64,000 nucleotides of DNA from Candidatus Obscuribacterales bacterium (GCA_020634035.1 JACKCM010000009.1:118547-182546), one strand, 5' to 3'. Positions 51,444-59,985 are shown, counted from the first letter of the stretch. Numbers and translations are program-made. Notes: generated from the sequence alone by a model not told the origin.

Positions 51444-53066
51444 TCAGGCTACGACCTCCTGGGGCTGTTTTGATAGCGCTTCTATTCTGTTGCGTAAGAG
51501 ATAAAGCTCGAAGCTCTCTAAAAGAGCCTGGCAACTGGCTTCGATGATATTGTCCGAACATCCGACCGTGCTCCAGCGCTGGTCTTCGCAGGCTGCTTCC
51601 ACCACCACCCGGGTGGTGGCGCCGGTGGCTTTATCAGGATCGAGAATTCTTACTTTATAGTCAGAAAGTCTTATTTTCTCGATTTCCGGATAGGACGGAA
51701 CCAGGGCTTTTCTGAGGGCGCAGTCTAAAGCGTGCACCGGACCCTGACCTTCTGATACGGTGTGATAAAGCGCTCCTGACACATCGACCTTGACCACGGC
51801 TTCGGCAGAAAAGCCGGAAGCGCGGCGGTCAGATACCGTGACCATCATGTCGACTAATTTAAAAGGCTCGTTATATTCCGGGGCAAGACGACGCATCATG
51901 AGCTCTACCGAGCCCGGGGCGTCTTCGAATTTGTAACCCTTCTCTTCGAACTCTTTGACTCTCTTCAGCAAAGCGCCCTCGCCACCGGGCACACCCTCCA
52001 GTTTGAGCTGGGCTGCTATCAAGCGCAGGTTGCCACGACCGGCAAGCTCCGATACAAGAATCTCTCTTTCGTTGCCTACGGTCTCTGGCTTGATATGCTC
52101 ATAGCTCTCGGCAAGCCTGGCAACAGCCGAAGCATGAAGACCGGCTTTGTGGGCGAAGGCGGCAGAGCCTACATAGGGCGCATAAGGATCCGGACTCAGA
52201 TTAGATATCTCGCTTACACTGCGAGAAATTTTGGTGAGTTCTTTAAAACTCTCTTCAGGCAGGCATTTATAACCGAGCTTGAAATGAAGCGAAGGGGCAA
52301 GTGAGATCAAATTAGCGTTGCCGCAACGCTCTCCATAACCGTTTATGGTCCCCTGAATTTGTCTGGCACCGGCTAGCACCGCGGCAAGGCTGTTGGCCAC
52401 AGCAAGCTCGGCATCGTTATGGGCATGGATGCCTACTTTGCCAGGGAACATATTGTTGACTTCCGCCACCACCGAGGCGATGGTGTCAGGCATCGAGCCG
52501 CCATTGGTATCACAGAGAACTAAGAAATCGCAACCGGCATCAGCCGCTGCGCTCAAGCAAGCAAGAGAATATTCTTTATCGAGGACATAGCCATCGAAAA
52601 AATGCTCGGCATCGAAGACGACTTCTTTACCACGCGCTTTCAAAAAGGCGATGCTTTCTGAGATCATTGAGAGATTCTCTTCTTTCGAGACTCTCAAAAC
52701 TTTCTCGACATGCATGACCGAAGACTTGCCAACGAGAGTGACAGCAGGAGTCTCGGCGTCTATAAGGGCTTTGAGATTGGCATCCTCTTCGCAGGTGACA
52801 CCGGCTTTGCGGGTGCTGCCGAAGGCTACCACCTTAGAATGTCTGAGCGGGGCTGTTTTAATACGCTCGAAAAAAGCCATGTCTTTTGGATTCGAGCCTG
52901 GCCAACCGCCTTCTATATACGAGACCCCGAGCCTATCTAATAAGCGGGCGATTTTGACTTTGTCATCGAGGGAGAAAGAGATGCCTTTCTTCTGAGACCC
53001 GTCTCTTAAAGTGGTGTCATAAAGATGGACAAAATTATCTTCATCCACTTTATTTTGCCGATACAT
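51444..53066 (-). CDS. cimA: (R)-citramalate synthase
   Basis: The 540-aa DRE-TIM enzyme has the CimA-type N-terminus LYDTTLRDGSQKKGISFSL and YIEGGWPGSNPKD, the metal site HAHNDAELAVAN, and a C-terminal regulatory domain. Together these distinguish it from LeuA (58123), which reads DTTLRDGQQCPG. It condenses pyruvate with acetyl-CoA to citramalate, giving 2-oxobutyrate for isoleucine without threonine deaminase. Its start overlaps the end of ilvM by 17 nt, with GGAGG upstream. No ilvA is seen in the window. Confidence 0.93.
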   Translation of the reverse strand: MYRQNKVDEDNFVHLYDTTLRDGSQKKGISFSLDDKVKIARLLDRLGVSYIEGGWPGSNPKDMAFFERIKTAPLRHSKVVAFGSTRKAGVTCEEDANLKALIDAETPAVTLVGKSSVMHVEKVLRVSKEENLSMISESIAFLKARGKEVVFDAEHFFDGYVLDKEYSLACLSAAADAGCDFLVLCDTNGGSMPDTIASVVAEVNNMFPGKVGIHAHNDAELAVANSLAAVLAGARQIQGTINGYGERCGNANLISLAPSLHFKLGYKCLPEESFKELTKISRSVSEISNLSPDPYAPYVGSAAFAHKAGLHASAVARLAESYEHIKPETVGNEREILVSELAGRGNLRLIAAQLKLEGVPGGEGALLKRVKEFEEKGYKFEDAPGSVELMMRRLAPEYNEPFKLVDMMVTVSDRRASGFSAEAVVKVDVSGALYHTVSEGQGPVHALDCALRKALVPSYPEIEKIRLSDYKVRILDPDKATGATTRVVVEAACEDQRWSTVGCSDNIIEASCQALLESFELYLLRNRIEALSKQPQEVVA

Positions 53067-53316
53067 CTTGCTTGGCCTCCTCTACCACTTCATTGAGAAC
53101 AACCTGGGCGACATCATAGAGTTTGTCGATTTGCTTCATGGCATATTCAGCAGATCGCTCGCTCTCCACGGTCACCCGTGCCACCATCTCTTTGCCCGAC
53201 TCTAGCGAATCGGCTTTCAAAGAACAAAGCGAGAAGCTGCGCTGACGCAAGCGACCGAGCACTCGCTCGAGCGCTCCTTCGCTGTTTTTCATGCTTATAT
53301 CAAATGTGTATCTCAT
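53050..53316 (-). CDS. ilvM: Acetolactate synthase small (regulatory) subunit, IlvM-type
   Basis: The 88-aa ACT-domain protein is about half the length of common IlvN/IlvH subunits and matches the short IlvM of enterobacterial AHAS II: LERVLGRLRQRSFSLCSL compared with LERVLRVVRHRGFHVCSM, and QIDKLYDVAQVVL compared with QLNKLVDVAHVAI. It lacks the second domain, so valine feedback may be weak, as for AHAS II. It overlaps ilvG by 4 nt (ATGA). Confidence 0.9.
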   Translation of the reverse strand: MRYTFDISMKNSEGALERVLGRLRQRSFSLCSLKADSLESGKEMVARVTVESERSAEYAMKQIDKLYDVAQVVLNEVVEEAKQDVSAK

Positions 53317-54974
53317 GCGCTGGTTTCCTCTAACATCTCCGAGTTTGCTCTGCCTGGGGGTACCAGGGGCCAGACATTCTGCCTGGGGTCGATCATCACA
53401 TGGACCAACATAGGCCCCGGTTCATTTTGAATTTTTTCGATGGCGCCTGCCACATCGGCTCTATCTTTGACGGTGATGGCAGGGATGCCGAAAGCTTTTG
53501 CCAACTCTGCGAAGTCCGGATTGTCCGAGAGATCGACTTCGCTGTAGCGCTCGTTAAAGAAGAGCTCTTGCCACTGACGCACCATTCCTAATGCCTGGTT
53601 GTCGAAGACCACCACTTTGACCGGTATGTTGTAACGCTTTAATGTAGCCAGCTCCTGGATGTTCATCATTATAGAGCCGTCACCGCTGACAGTTACGACC
53701 AAAGATTCTGAATTGGCGAACTGGGCGCCGACGGCGGCAGGCAATCCGAAGCCCATGGTGCCGAGTCCGCCTGAAGATATATGTTTTCTGGGGTCGTCGA
53801 ATTTGCAGTGTTGTGCCACCCACATCTGGTGCTGTCCGACATCGCAGCATATATGAAGATCACGATCTTTGACCGAAGAGAGCTGGTTCAAAAAGCCGGG
53901 AGCATAGACAAAGTCTCCGGGCGCGTCATAAGAACAGGTGAACTCTTCTTTGCGAGCCAGGCACTTAGTGACCCACTCTTCTATAGATAGCTCCATATGA
54001 AGGAAGTTGAGAGAGGTCTTGATATTGCCCACCACCGGACAGTCCGCCGCTCTCAATTTGCTGACCTCACTGGGGTCGCCATCTAGATGGATGACTCTCG
54101 CTTCAGGGGCGAATTCGGCGAGCTTACCTGTAACCCGGTCGTCGAAGCGGGCACCGACAGCGATAAGAAGATCACATTCTTGAACAGATAAATTGGCTTC
54201 TTTAGAGCCGTGCATACCGAGCATACCAAGACAGAGAGGATGATCACCGTCTACTGCTCCGATACCATGGAGAGTGGTAACCACCGGGATGCCTGTGGCC
54301 CCTACAAAGTTGCGAAGCTGCTCGGATGCCCCTGCGATTCTCACCCCGCCACCGGCATAGACAACAGGTTTTTTGCTGGCAGCAAGCATTTCTCTGGCTT
54401 GATTGAGCTGCCGGGCTTCCGGTCTGGGGACGGCTTCTTTGCGACCACCGCGAAACTCGGGCAATTCAGACAATTCTACTTCGGCAAGGGCCACATCTTT
54501 GGGCAGGTCTATCAAGACAGGGCCGGGTCTGCCGGAGCGTGCTATTTGAAAAGCTTCGGCAACTATATCGGCAAGATCTTTGACATCACGGACGATGAAA
54601 GAATGTTTCACCACCGGCATCGAGATCCCGTAGATATCGACCTCTTGAAAGGCATCTGTGCCCATTAACGGGGCTGCGACCTGACCGGTGACTGCCACCA
54701 TCGGCACCGAATCTAAGAAAGCATTGGCTAGACCGGTTACAAGGTTGGTGGCACCGGGACCTGAGGTGGCGAAGCAGACGCCTACCTTACCGCTGGCTCG
54801 GGCATAGCCCTCGGCGGCATGGGCGGCGGCTTGCTCATGGCGAACGAGTATATGCCTGACTTCTGTGTCCACGAGGGCATCGTAAACAGGCATTATCGCA
54901 CCACCTGGATAGCCGAAGATGATCTCGACCCCTTCTGCTTCCAGCGCTTTTATCAGTATCCCGGCTCCATTCAC
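53313..54974 (-). CDS. ilvG: Acetolactate synthase large subunit, IlvG-like (AHAS II type)
   Basis: The 553-aa ThDP enzyme reads MNGAGILIKALEAEGVEIIF then GYPGGAIMPVYDAL, very close to E. coli IlvG. RHEQAAAHAAEGYARASGKV contains the ThDP-activating Glu, and the ThDP-Mg motif GDGSIMMNIQELATLKRYN is present. It makes acetolactate and acetohydroxybutyrate for valine, leucine and isoleucine. It pairs with the short IlvM encoded next. ilvC ends 1 nt before its ATG. Confidence 0.95.
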   Translation of the reverse strand: MNGAGILIKALEAEGVEIIFGYPGGAIMPVYDALVDTEVRHILVRHEQAAAHAAEGYARASGKVGVCFATSGPGATNLVTGLANAFLDSVPMVAVTGQVAAPLMGTDAFQEVDIYGISMPVVKHSFIVRDVKDLADIVAEAFQIARSGRPGPVLIDLPKDVALAEVELSELPEFRGGRKEAVPRPEARQLNQAREMLAASKKPVVYAGGGVRIAGASEQLRNFVGATGIPVVTTLHGIGAVDGDHPLCLGMLGMHGSKEANLSVQECDLLIAVGARFDDRVTGKLAEFAPEARVIHLDGDPSEVSKLRAADCPVVGNIKTSLNFLHMELSIEEWVTKCLARKEEFTCSYDAPGDFVYAPGFLNQLSSVKDRDLHICCDVGQHQMWVAQHCKFDDPRKHISSGGLGTMGFGLPAAVGAQFANSESLVVTVSGDGSIMMNIQELATLKRYNIPVKVVVFDNQALGMVRQWQELFFNERYSEVDLSDNPDFAELAKAFGIPAITVKDRADVAGAIEKIQNEPGPMLVHVMIDPRQNVWPLVPPGRANSEMLEETSA

Positions 54975-54975
54975 G

Positions 54976-56025
54976 TTATTTGGTCTCTACTTTCTGTTTT
55001 GTCGTTGTATTGGAACAGGCTTTCTCTTCTTTCTCTTTCAACCACTTCATCTGGCTTCTCAGCTCTTTGCCGACTTTTTCCACAGGGTGATTGAGGTCTT
55101 TATCTAAGAGAGCCTGATAGTTTTTGCGACCGGATCTGTTCTCTTCCATCCACTCTTTTGCGAACTGTCCGGAGCGAATCTCGTCAAGAACGGTCTTCAT
55201 CTGCTGTCGGGCATGGGCATCGACCACTCTCGGTCCCCGGGTGAGATCGCCATATTTAGCGGTCTCAGAGACGAACTGGTGCATCTTGGCGAAACCGCCC
55301 TCATAAATAAGGTCGACAATCAGTTTTACTTCGTGCAGACATTCGAAATAAGCGACTTCGGGCTGATAGCCAGCTTCGACCAGGGTCTCCCAGCCCTGCA
55401 TAATGAGCTCGGTGACACCACCGCATAGCACCGCCTGTTCACCAAAAAGATCGGTCTCGGTCTCTTCCTGGAAGGTGGTCTCGATAACACCGGCTCTGGT
55501 GCCGCCAAGACCGTAGGCATAGGTGAGGGCGACATCCCGGGCGGTGCCGGTGGCGTCTTGATGGACAGCCATGACACAGGGAACACCGAAGCCTTCTTCA
55601 TACTGTTGACGCACCAGACGACCCGGGCCTTTGGGCGCCACCATCACCACATCGACCTCTTTTGACGGGGCGATTTGTTCGTACTGGATGTTGAAACCAT
55701 GGGCGAAAAGCACTGCCGATCCCGGTCTCAAATTGGGGGCCACCTGCTCGTTGTAGACCGCAGGTTGAGCCATATCAGGCACTAAGATAGCCACCACATT
55801 GGCTTGCCTGGCGGCTTCCTCGGGACTTACCGGAGTGAATCCGTCTTCGGTCGCTTGCTTGTAAGATGCACCACCTTCTCTCAAGCCGATGACGACACGG
55901 AAGCCGCTGTCTCTCAAATTGAGGGCATGGGCTCGGCCCTGGCTGCCATAGCCGACGACGGCGACGGTCTTACCATCGAAAAAGGAAGGGTTGGTGTCTT
56001 CTTCTCTATACATTTTGCAAACCAT
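54976..56025 (-). CDS. ilvC: Ketol-acid reductoisomerase (NADP+), class I
   Basis: The 349-aa protein has the Rossmann motif VAVVGYGSQGRAHALNL and a cofactor loop GLREGGASYKQA whose Arg and Ser suggest NADPH preference. The single-knot C-terminal domain has DLFGEQAVLCGG and YFECLHEVKLIVDLIYEGG. AGGAGA lies 7 nt before the ATG. The C-terminus carries an extra Lys/Thr-rich tail of about 15 residues. It is the second step for valine and isoleucine. Confidence 0.96.
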   Translation of the reverse strand: MVCKMYREEDTNPSFFDGKTVAVVGYGSQGRAHALNLRDSGFRVVIGLREGGASYKQATEDGFTPVSPEEAARQANVVAILVPDMAQPAVYNEQVAPNLRPGSAVLFAHGFNIQYEQIAPSKEVDVVMVAPKGPGRLVRQQYEEGFGVPCVMAVHQDATGTARDVALTYAYGLGGTRAGVIETTFQEETETDLFGEQAVLCGGVTELIMQGWETLVEAGYQPEVAYFECLHEVKLIVDLIYEGGFAKMHQFVSETAKYGDLTRGPRVVDAHARQQMKTVLDEIRSGQFAKEWMEENRSGRKNYQALLDKDLNHPVEKVGKELRSQMKWLKEKEEKACSNTTTKQKVETK

Positions 56026-56073
56026 TTTTAAATCTCCTGGAACTTGAATCTGTAGCTTTTGTAGTGATTGCTT

Positions 56074-57765
56074 TTAAGAACTGCCGATTTTGGTAGGGGC
56101 CCTGGTGCTTGTCTTCATCCAGGTCACAGCTCCGTCCGAGGCAGAGGATACGAGCTGGGCATACTTGGCGAAAACGCCAGAACTATAGGTCTGGGGTCTG
56201 GGTTGCCAGTCTTTTGCCCTTGCTTCGAGATCGGCTTCCACATCGAGCTTGCGATTTTCTAAATCGATGCTTATCTTGTCGCCATTTCTTATATGGGCGA
56301 TGGGACCGCCACAGGCTGCTTCCGGAGCCACGTGGCCGATCATTATTCCGTGGGTGGCACCACTGAAACGACCGTCGGTTATCAAAGCGACTTTGTCACC
56401 AAGACCGGCTCCTACAAGAGCGCCGGAAACAGCAAGCATCTCGGGCATACCCGGGGCGCCTTTGGGACCGACATTGCGGATTACGATCACATCGCCTTCC
56501 TGGACATCGCCTTCTTGAACCGCTTTGAACGCATCGGACTCTTCGTCGAAGACCCTGGCGACCCCGGTGAAGAGCGGCGTTTCATGACCGGCGACCTTTA
56601 TGACACAGCCTTCCGGCGCGAGACTGCCTTTTAAAATGGCAAAGCCGCCGCGTTTTTGAATAGGGTTATCGAGAGCGCGCACCACTTTCTGGCCTTCGGT
56701 CTCGACCGCATTGTCTGCTTCTTCAAAGAGACTGAGTCCGGATACTGTGGGCGAATCGGTTATATGACCGGATTCTTTCATGCGTTTAGCAATCAGGCGC
56801 ATACCGCCGGCGGTTTCTAGATCCGGAGCTGTAAATCTGCCCCAGGGCTTGAAGTCGACCATGATAGGCGTACGTGCCGAAACTTCGTCGAAATCATCGA
56901 TAGAGAGAGGGACGTCCATCTCTCTAGCTATGGCGAGAAGATGGAGAACCGCATTGGTAGAGCCTCCGGTGGCAGCCACCGAAGCGATAGCATTGACCAG
57001 AGCATCCCTGGTAATGATAGACCCTGGTCTTACGTCCTCTTTAAGAAGCTTCATGACCAGGGTCCCACAATCTTTTGCGAGTTGTATTTTTCGTGCGTCC
57101 GTGGCGGCAACCTCGTTAACGCCCATGGGAGATATGCCCATGAAGGCTGCGGCGGTGGACATGGTATTAGCCGTGAACTGCCCGCCGCAAGCTCCGGCGC
57201 CCGGACAGGCACGATTCTCGAGGTCGTTCAATTCGGCTTCGGTCATCAAGCCGGCAGCGCAGGCGCCGACTCCTTCAAAGACATCCTGTATTGTTACATC
57301 CCGGCTTTGAAACTGACCGGGCATTATAGAGCCGCCATAGATCATCAAAGAAGGAAGATTCAAGCGGGCAAGAGCCATTATCGTGCCGGGTATGGTCTTG
57401 TCGCAGCCGCTGAGCGCGACAACGGCGTCGAACATATGCCCGCGCACCGCCACCTCTATAGAGTCGGCAACGACCTCTCGGGAGACCAGAGAAGCCTTCA
57501 TGGCCTCGGTGCCCATGGAGATGCCGTCTGAGACCACCACGGTGTTGAACTCGAAGGGGGTGCCGCCGGCTTTTCTTATGCCTTCTTTTACAGCGGCAGA
57601 AAGATCGCGAAGATGGAAGTTGCAGGGTCCTGCTTCGGTCCAGGTGTTGGCCACAGCCACGAAGGGCTTCTTCAAATCCTCATCGGTAAGACCGGTAGCT
57701 TTGAGCATCGCTCTAGCCGGTGCCCGGTGCATGCCGCTTTTGATCTGGTCGCTGTTCATAGCCAT
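56074..57765 (-). CDS. ilvD: Dihydroxyacid dehydratase
   Basis: I start at ATG 57765 (563 aa, MAMNSDQIKSGMHRAPARAM); a second ATG at 57759 is also possible, and the longer frame to 57798 begins in the terminator hairpin. Fe-S and catalytic signatures are SGCDKTIPG, CPGAGACGGQFTANTMS and GRFSGATHGIMIGHVAPEA. It is the first gene of the ilvDCGM-cimA-leuCDB operon and lies directly behind the branched-chain attenuator, so expression of all eight genes depends on readthrough. Confidence 0.95.
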   Translation of the reverse strand: MAMNSDQIKSGMHRAPARAMLKATGLTDEDLKKPFVAVANTWTEAGPCNFHLRDLSAAVKEGIRKAGGTPFEFNTVVVSDGISMGTEAMKASLVSREVVADSIEVAVRGHMFDAVVALSGCDKTIPGTIMALARLNLPSLMIYGGSIMPGQFQSRDVTIQDVFEGVGACAAGLMTEAELNDLENRACPGAGACGGQFTANTMSTAAAFMGISPMGVNEVAATDARKIQLAKDCGTLVMKLLKEDVRPGSIITRDALVNAIASVAATGGSTNAVLHLLAIAREMDVPLSIDDFDEVSARTPIMVDFKPWGRFTAPDLETAGGMRLIAKRMKESGHITDSPTVSGLSLFEEADNAVETEGQKVVRALDNPIQKRGGFAILKGSLAPEGCVIKVAGHETPLFTGVARVFDEESDAFKAVQEGDVQEGDVIVIRNVGPKGAPGMPEMLAVSGALVGAGLGDKVALITDGRFSGATHGIMIGHVAPEAACGGPIAHIRNGDKISIDLENRKLDVEADLEARAKDWQPRPQTYSSGVFAKYAQLVSSASDGAVTWMKTSTRAPTKIGSS

Positions 57766-57784
57766 TTTGAAATTAGTCCTTAAG

Positions 57785-57819
57785 CAAAACCCCCACACCT
57801 TTCGAAGGGGTGTGGGGGT
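57785..57819 (-). terminator. Attenuator terminator of the ilv/leu operon
   Basis: On the minus strand, ACCCCCACACC (57819-57809) pairs with GGTGTGGGGGT (57799-57789) in a perfect 11-bp stem, followed by a short U-tract. It ends about 20 nt before the ilvD start. Its 5' arm, extended to CCCACACCCC (57816-57807), is also perfectly complementary over 10 nt to GGGGTGTGGG in the leader ORF (57868-57859), so formation of the terminator competes with an antiterminator. Confidence 0.88.
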
Positions 57820-57846
57820 CAGTGTCGATGATTTTAAGCAAATCTC

Positions 57847-57927
57847 TTAGACTGGCAGCCCACACCCCTGATGCAGAATCAGCACCAGAATAATGTTGAC
57901 GACCACGAAAATAAGAGAGTTTTGCAT
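57847..57927 (-). CDS. Branched-chain leader peptide of the ilv/leu operon (attenuator)
   Basis: A 26-codon ORF from ATG 57927 to TAA 57847 begins MQNSLIFVVVNIILVLIL. Twelve of the 14 residues at positions 5-18 are Leu, Ile or Val, drawn from CTT, ATT, GTG, GTC and CTG codons. It lies downstream of a good promoter and upstream of an intrinsic terminator. A ribosome stalled in these codons leaves the antiterminator segment (57868-57859) free; one that reaches the stop codon covers it. This is the classic ilv attenuation arrangement. Confidence 0.85.
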   Translation of the reverse strand: MQNSLIFVVVNIILVLILHQGCGLPV

Positions 57928-57958
57928 TGTTTAGATAATCTTGGACGATTGCTATTTG

Positions 57959-57995
57959 CGAATCTTGCTTCTTACTTTTACTTGACCAAGATTCG
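57959..57995 (-). promoter_or_regulatory. Upstream hairpin in the ilv leader RNA
   Basis: CGAATCTTG and CAAGATTCG form a perfect 9-bp inverted repeat with a 19-nt loop, between the promoter and the leader peptide. It has no U-tract, so it is probably a 5' stabilising or pausing element rather than a terminator. Confidence 0.55.
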
Positions 57996-58031
57996 TTGGC
58001 GCGACGCGCTCGAAATCAATCAAGTTTCAAC

Positions 58032-58059
58032 ATCATACTCCCGGACTCAGAGAGGTCAA
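58032..58059 (-). promoter_or_regulatory. Promoter of the ilv/leu operon
   Basis: On the minus strand TTGACC (58059-58054) and TATGAT (58037-58032) are spaced by 16 nt. It lies 63 nt after the leuA stop and about 105 nt before the leader-peptide ATG. Confidence 0.75.
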
Positions 58060-58122
58060 CCTTTCTTGAAGTAAGTAAACAAAAGATCGTTACACTTACC
58101 CGGGTGCCGAATGGAAAGACGG

Positions 58123-59769
58123 CTAGGCGACACTACGGCTTGATACAGGCTCCCGGGCGGCTTCAGCGCCTGCAAGGGAGAAATGGCGGCAGACATAGGC
58201 TTTGTTGACCGCATCTATATAGGCATAAAGAGCCGATATCTCAATATCCTGGTTCTTGGCCCTGCCCTCGGATCTATTACCGCTCTGGTCCTCGATAATA
58301 ACGGTAGAGACGCTGTGGGCATTGATGCCTGAGCTATCCGAATAGCTCTCGTGTCTTATGATGCGGGTCTCGCCAAATTTCGACTCGACCAGTTTTTTAA
58401 GGGCTGCCAGAGCCGAATCCTTACCCGAGTGGAAGGCGCTAAAAGCTCCGTCTTCGCCGAAGAAGCGGCCTTCTAAAGTGACAGTGGACTGCTCGCCTTT
58501 GCGGCTATAGTCCACCGCTTCGATTTGCATGGGCTGGCGATAGGCGAAATAGTAGGAGATAAGCTCCTCGTCGCTGATACCTTTGCGCCGGGCGCTGCTC
58601 TTGTCTTTGATGAACTGAGCAATGGCTGCTTTCTCGCTCTCTTCGCAAATATAGCCAAAGCGCTCTATTACGGAACGGGCATGGTTGCCGCCTGACAAAG
58701 GACCGAAAGTAAAGCTTATCTCTTTACCTACCGCTCTTGGATCAAAGGGCTGGTAAGCCATCGGATTTTTGAGAATGGCGTTTGTGTGTCCGCCCGAAGA
58801 ATGGCGGGCGGCATTGTCGCCGGTCACGGGCCAGTGCGGCTGCCGCTTCAACATATGCTCGGCGATGAAATCGGATACTTCTTGAATGCGATCGAGCCTG
58901 GCATCGGTATGGACGCAAAAACCTCTCTGTCCCGGCTCTTTGCCGAATTGATCGATGATCATAATGCATTGTTCGAGGGCGGCGTTGCCGGCTCGCTCGC
59001 CGACGCCGTTCATGCAGCCTTCTATCTGGGTGGCCGCACCTTCGAAAACGGCGTTAATAGTATTCTGCACGGCAAGACCATAGTCATTGTGACAGTGCAC
59101 CGACCAGCATATTTCACGGTCAGGAAAGATTGCTTCGATCATACGACGATGCTCTTTCATATGCTCGACAAAATAGTCGGCGCCCTGAAGCTGGGATGCA
59201 CCGCCTATAGTATCCGGACAGTTGATAATCGTAGCACCGCCTTCCACAGCGGCTTTGATCAATTCGAAGGTAAACTGGAAGTTCTCTCCCATGCGAGAAT
59301 AGCCCTCGGGGCTGAATTGAACCTCCAGACCGGCTTCCTTCGCCATTTTCGTCAATTCATAGACATCTTTGATTATGGACTCCGGCTTCTCTGTATAAGA
59401 GCCAAGGGAAGCCTGCATCAATTCAGGGTCCACCGGTACATAAGTATGCAGACGCCCTTTGCCTGTATGGACAAGAGGTTTCAAGGCTTCAATCGTTCTC
59501 TCCACCTGTTCTCGGCGCAATTGACAGAGAGCCGCAATGATAGGAGAGGTCTCCATTTCGGCACTTATCTCAGCAATAGTACGAACTATTTCAAAATCGA
59601 GGGCGCTGGCGGCAGGAAAACCGGCCTCTAGAATGTCGACCCGCATGGCAGCCGCCAGCTGGAAATAGCGGATATTGTTCTCGAAACTCATTGCCGCTCC
59701 GGGGCATTGCTGACCGTCCCTCAAGGTGGTGTCGAAGATTTTTACGGGGCGCGAGTCGACTGAATTCAT
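58123..59769 (-). CDS. leuA: 2-isopropylmalate synthase
   Basis: The 548-aa enzyme has the DRE-TIM N-terminus FDTTLRDGQQCPGAAMSF, the metal-binding SVHCHNDYGLAVQNT and GERAGNAALEQ. A full C-terminal LeuA allosteric domain follows (about 420-540, including SSGINAHSVSTVIIED), so leucine feedback is likely. AGAGG precedes the ATG. It is its own transcription unit, ending before the ilv promoter, and is governed by a separate leucine attenuator. Confidence 0.95.
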   Translation of the reverse strand: MNSVDSRPVKIFDTTLRDGQQCPGAAMSFENNIRYFQLAAAMRVDILEAGFPAASALDFEIVRTIAEISAEMETSPIIAALCQLRREQVERTIEALKPLVHTGKGRLHTYVPVDPELMQASLGSYTEKPESIIKDVYELTKMAKEAGLEVQFSPEGYSRMGENFQFTFELIKAAVEGGATIINCPDTIGGASQLQGADYFVEHMKEHRRMIEAIFPDREICWSVHCHNDYGLAVQNTINAVFEGAATQIEGCMNGVGERAGNAALEQCIMIIDQFGKEPGQRGFCVHTDARLDRIQEVSDFIAEHMLKRQPHWPVTGDNAARHSSGGHTNAILKNPMAYQPFDPRAVGKEISFTFGPLSGGNHARSVIERFGYICEESEKAAIAQFIKDKSSARRKGISDEELISYYFAYRQPMQIEAVDYSRKGEQSTVTLEGRFFGEDGAFSAFHSGKDSALAALKKLVESKFGETRIIRHESYSDSSGINAHSVSTVIIEDQSGNRSEGRAKNQDIEISALYAYIDAVNKAYVCRHFSLAGAEAAREPVSSRSVA

Positions 59770-59793
59770 GGAATAGACCTCTTATTTCAGAAT

Positions 59794-59894
59794 AAAAAAT
59801 GGCTCTGTCTTTCGACAGAGCCACTTCGAGTAATCGAAAAAAAAGGACCGGCCCTGCCTAAAAGATAACTTTCAGTAGCAGCAGGGACAGGTCC
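59794..59894 (-). promoter_or_regulatory. leuA attenuator: 1:2 hairpin, antiterminator and terminator
   Basis: Four segments lie in canonical order. Segment 1, GGACCTGTCCCTGC (59894-59881), contains the Leu codons. Segment 2, GCAGGGCCGGTCC (59857-59845), pairs with segment 1 (about 11-12 bp) and is followed by eight U residues (59844-59837). Segments 3 and 4, GGCTCTGTC (59822-59814) and GACAGAGCC (59809-59801), form a second hairpin with a GAAA tetraloop and a U6 tract. CAGGGCC of segment 2 can pair with GGCTCTG of segment 3 (6 Watson-Crick pairs plus 1 G-U). A ribosome stalled on Leu codons hides segment 1 and so favours the 2:3 antiterminator. Confidence 0.8.
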
Positions 59895-59947
59895 GTATTG
59901 ATGGACGGAGTAACAGGGTATAAAACTGGTGAGCTGTAAAAGTTCAT
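59858..59947 (-). CDS. Leucine-rich leader peptide of leuA (attenuator)
   Basis: A 29-codon ORF runs from ATG 59947 to TAG 59858. Near its end it encodes TDLSLLLLKVIF, with five Leu codons in six positions (CTG, then CTG CTG CTA CTG after a Ser) at 59890-59873. There is no Shine-Dalgarno; the promoter -10 lies only about 9 nt upstream, so the leader mRNA may be almost leaderless. Confidence 0.8.
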   Translation of the reverse strand: MNFYSSPVLYPVTPSINTDLSLLLLKVIF

Positions 59948-59953
59948 GCCGTA

Positions 59954-59985
59954 GTTTTATACCGGGCCGATTTCAAAGTCAACAA
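59954..59985 (-). promoter_or_regulatory. Promoter of leuA
   Basis: On the minus strand, TATAAA (59961-59956) is preceded by TTGTTG (59985-59980, 18-nt spacing). The overlapping TTGACT (59982-59977) with TAAAAC (59959-59954, 17-nt spacing) is an alternative reading. Either gives a start point within a few bases of the leader ATG at 59947. Confidence 0.65.

Noticed and set aside
58786..59631. 281-aa plus-strand ORF inside leuA
   Set aside because: It is antisense to conserved leuA codons with no independent motif, a long but spurious frame.
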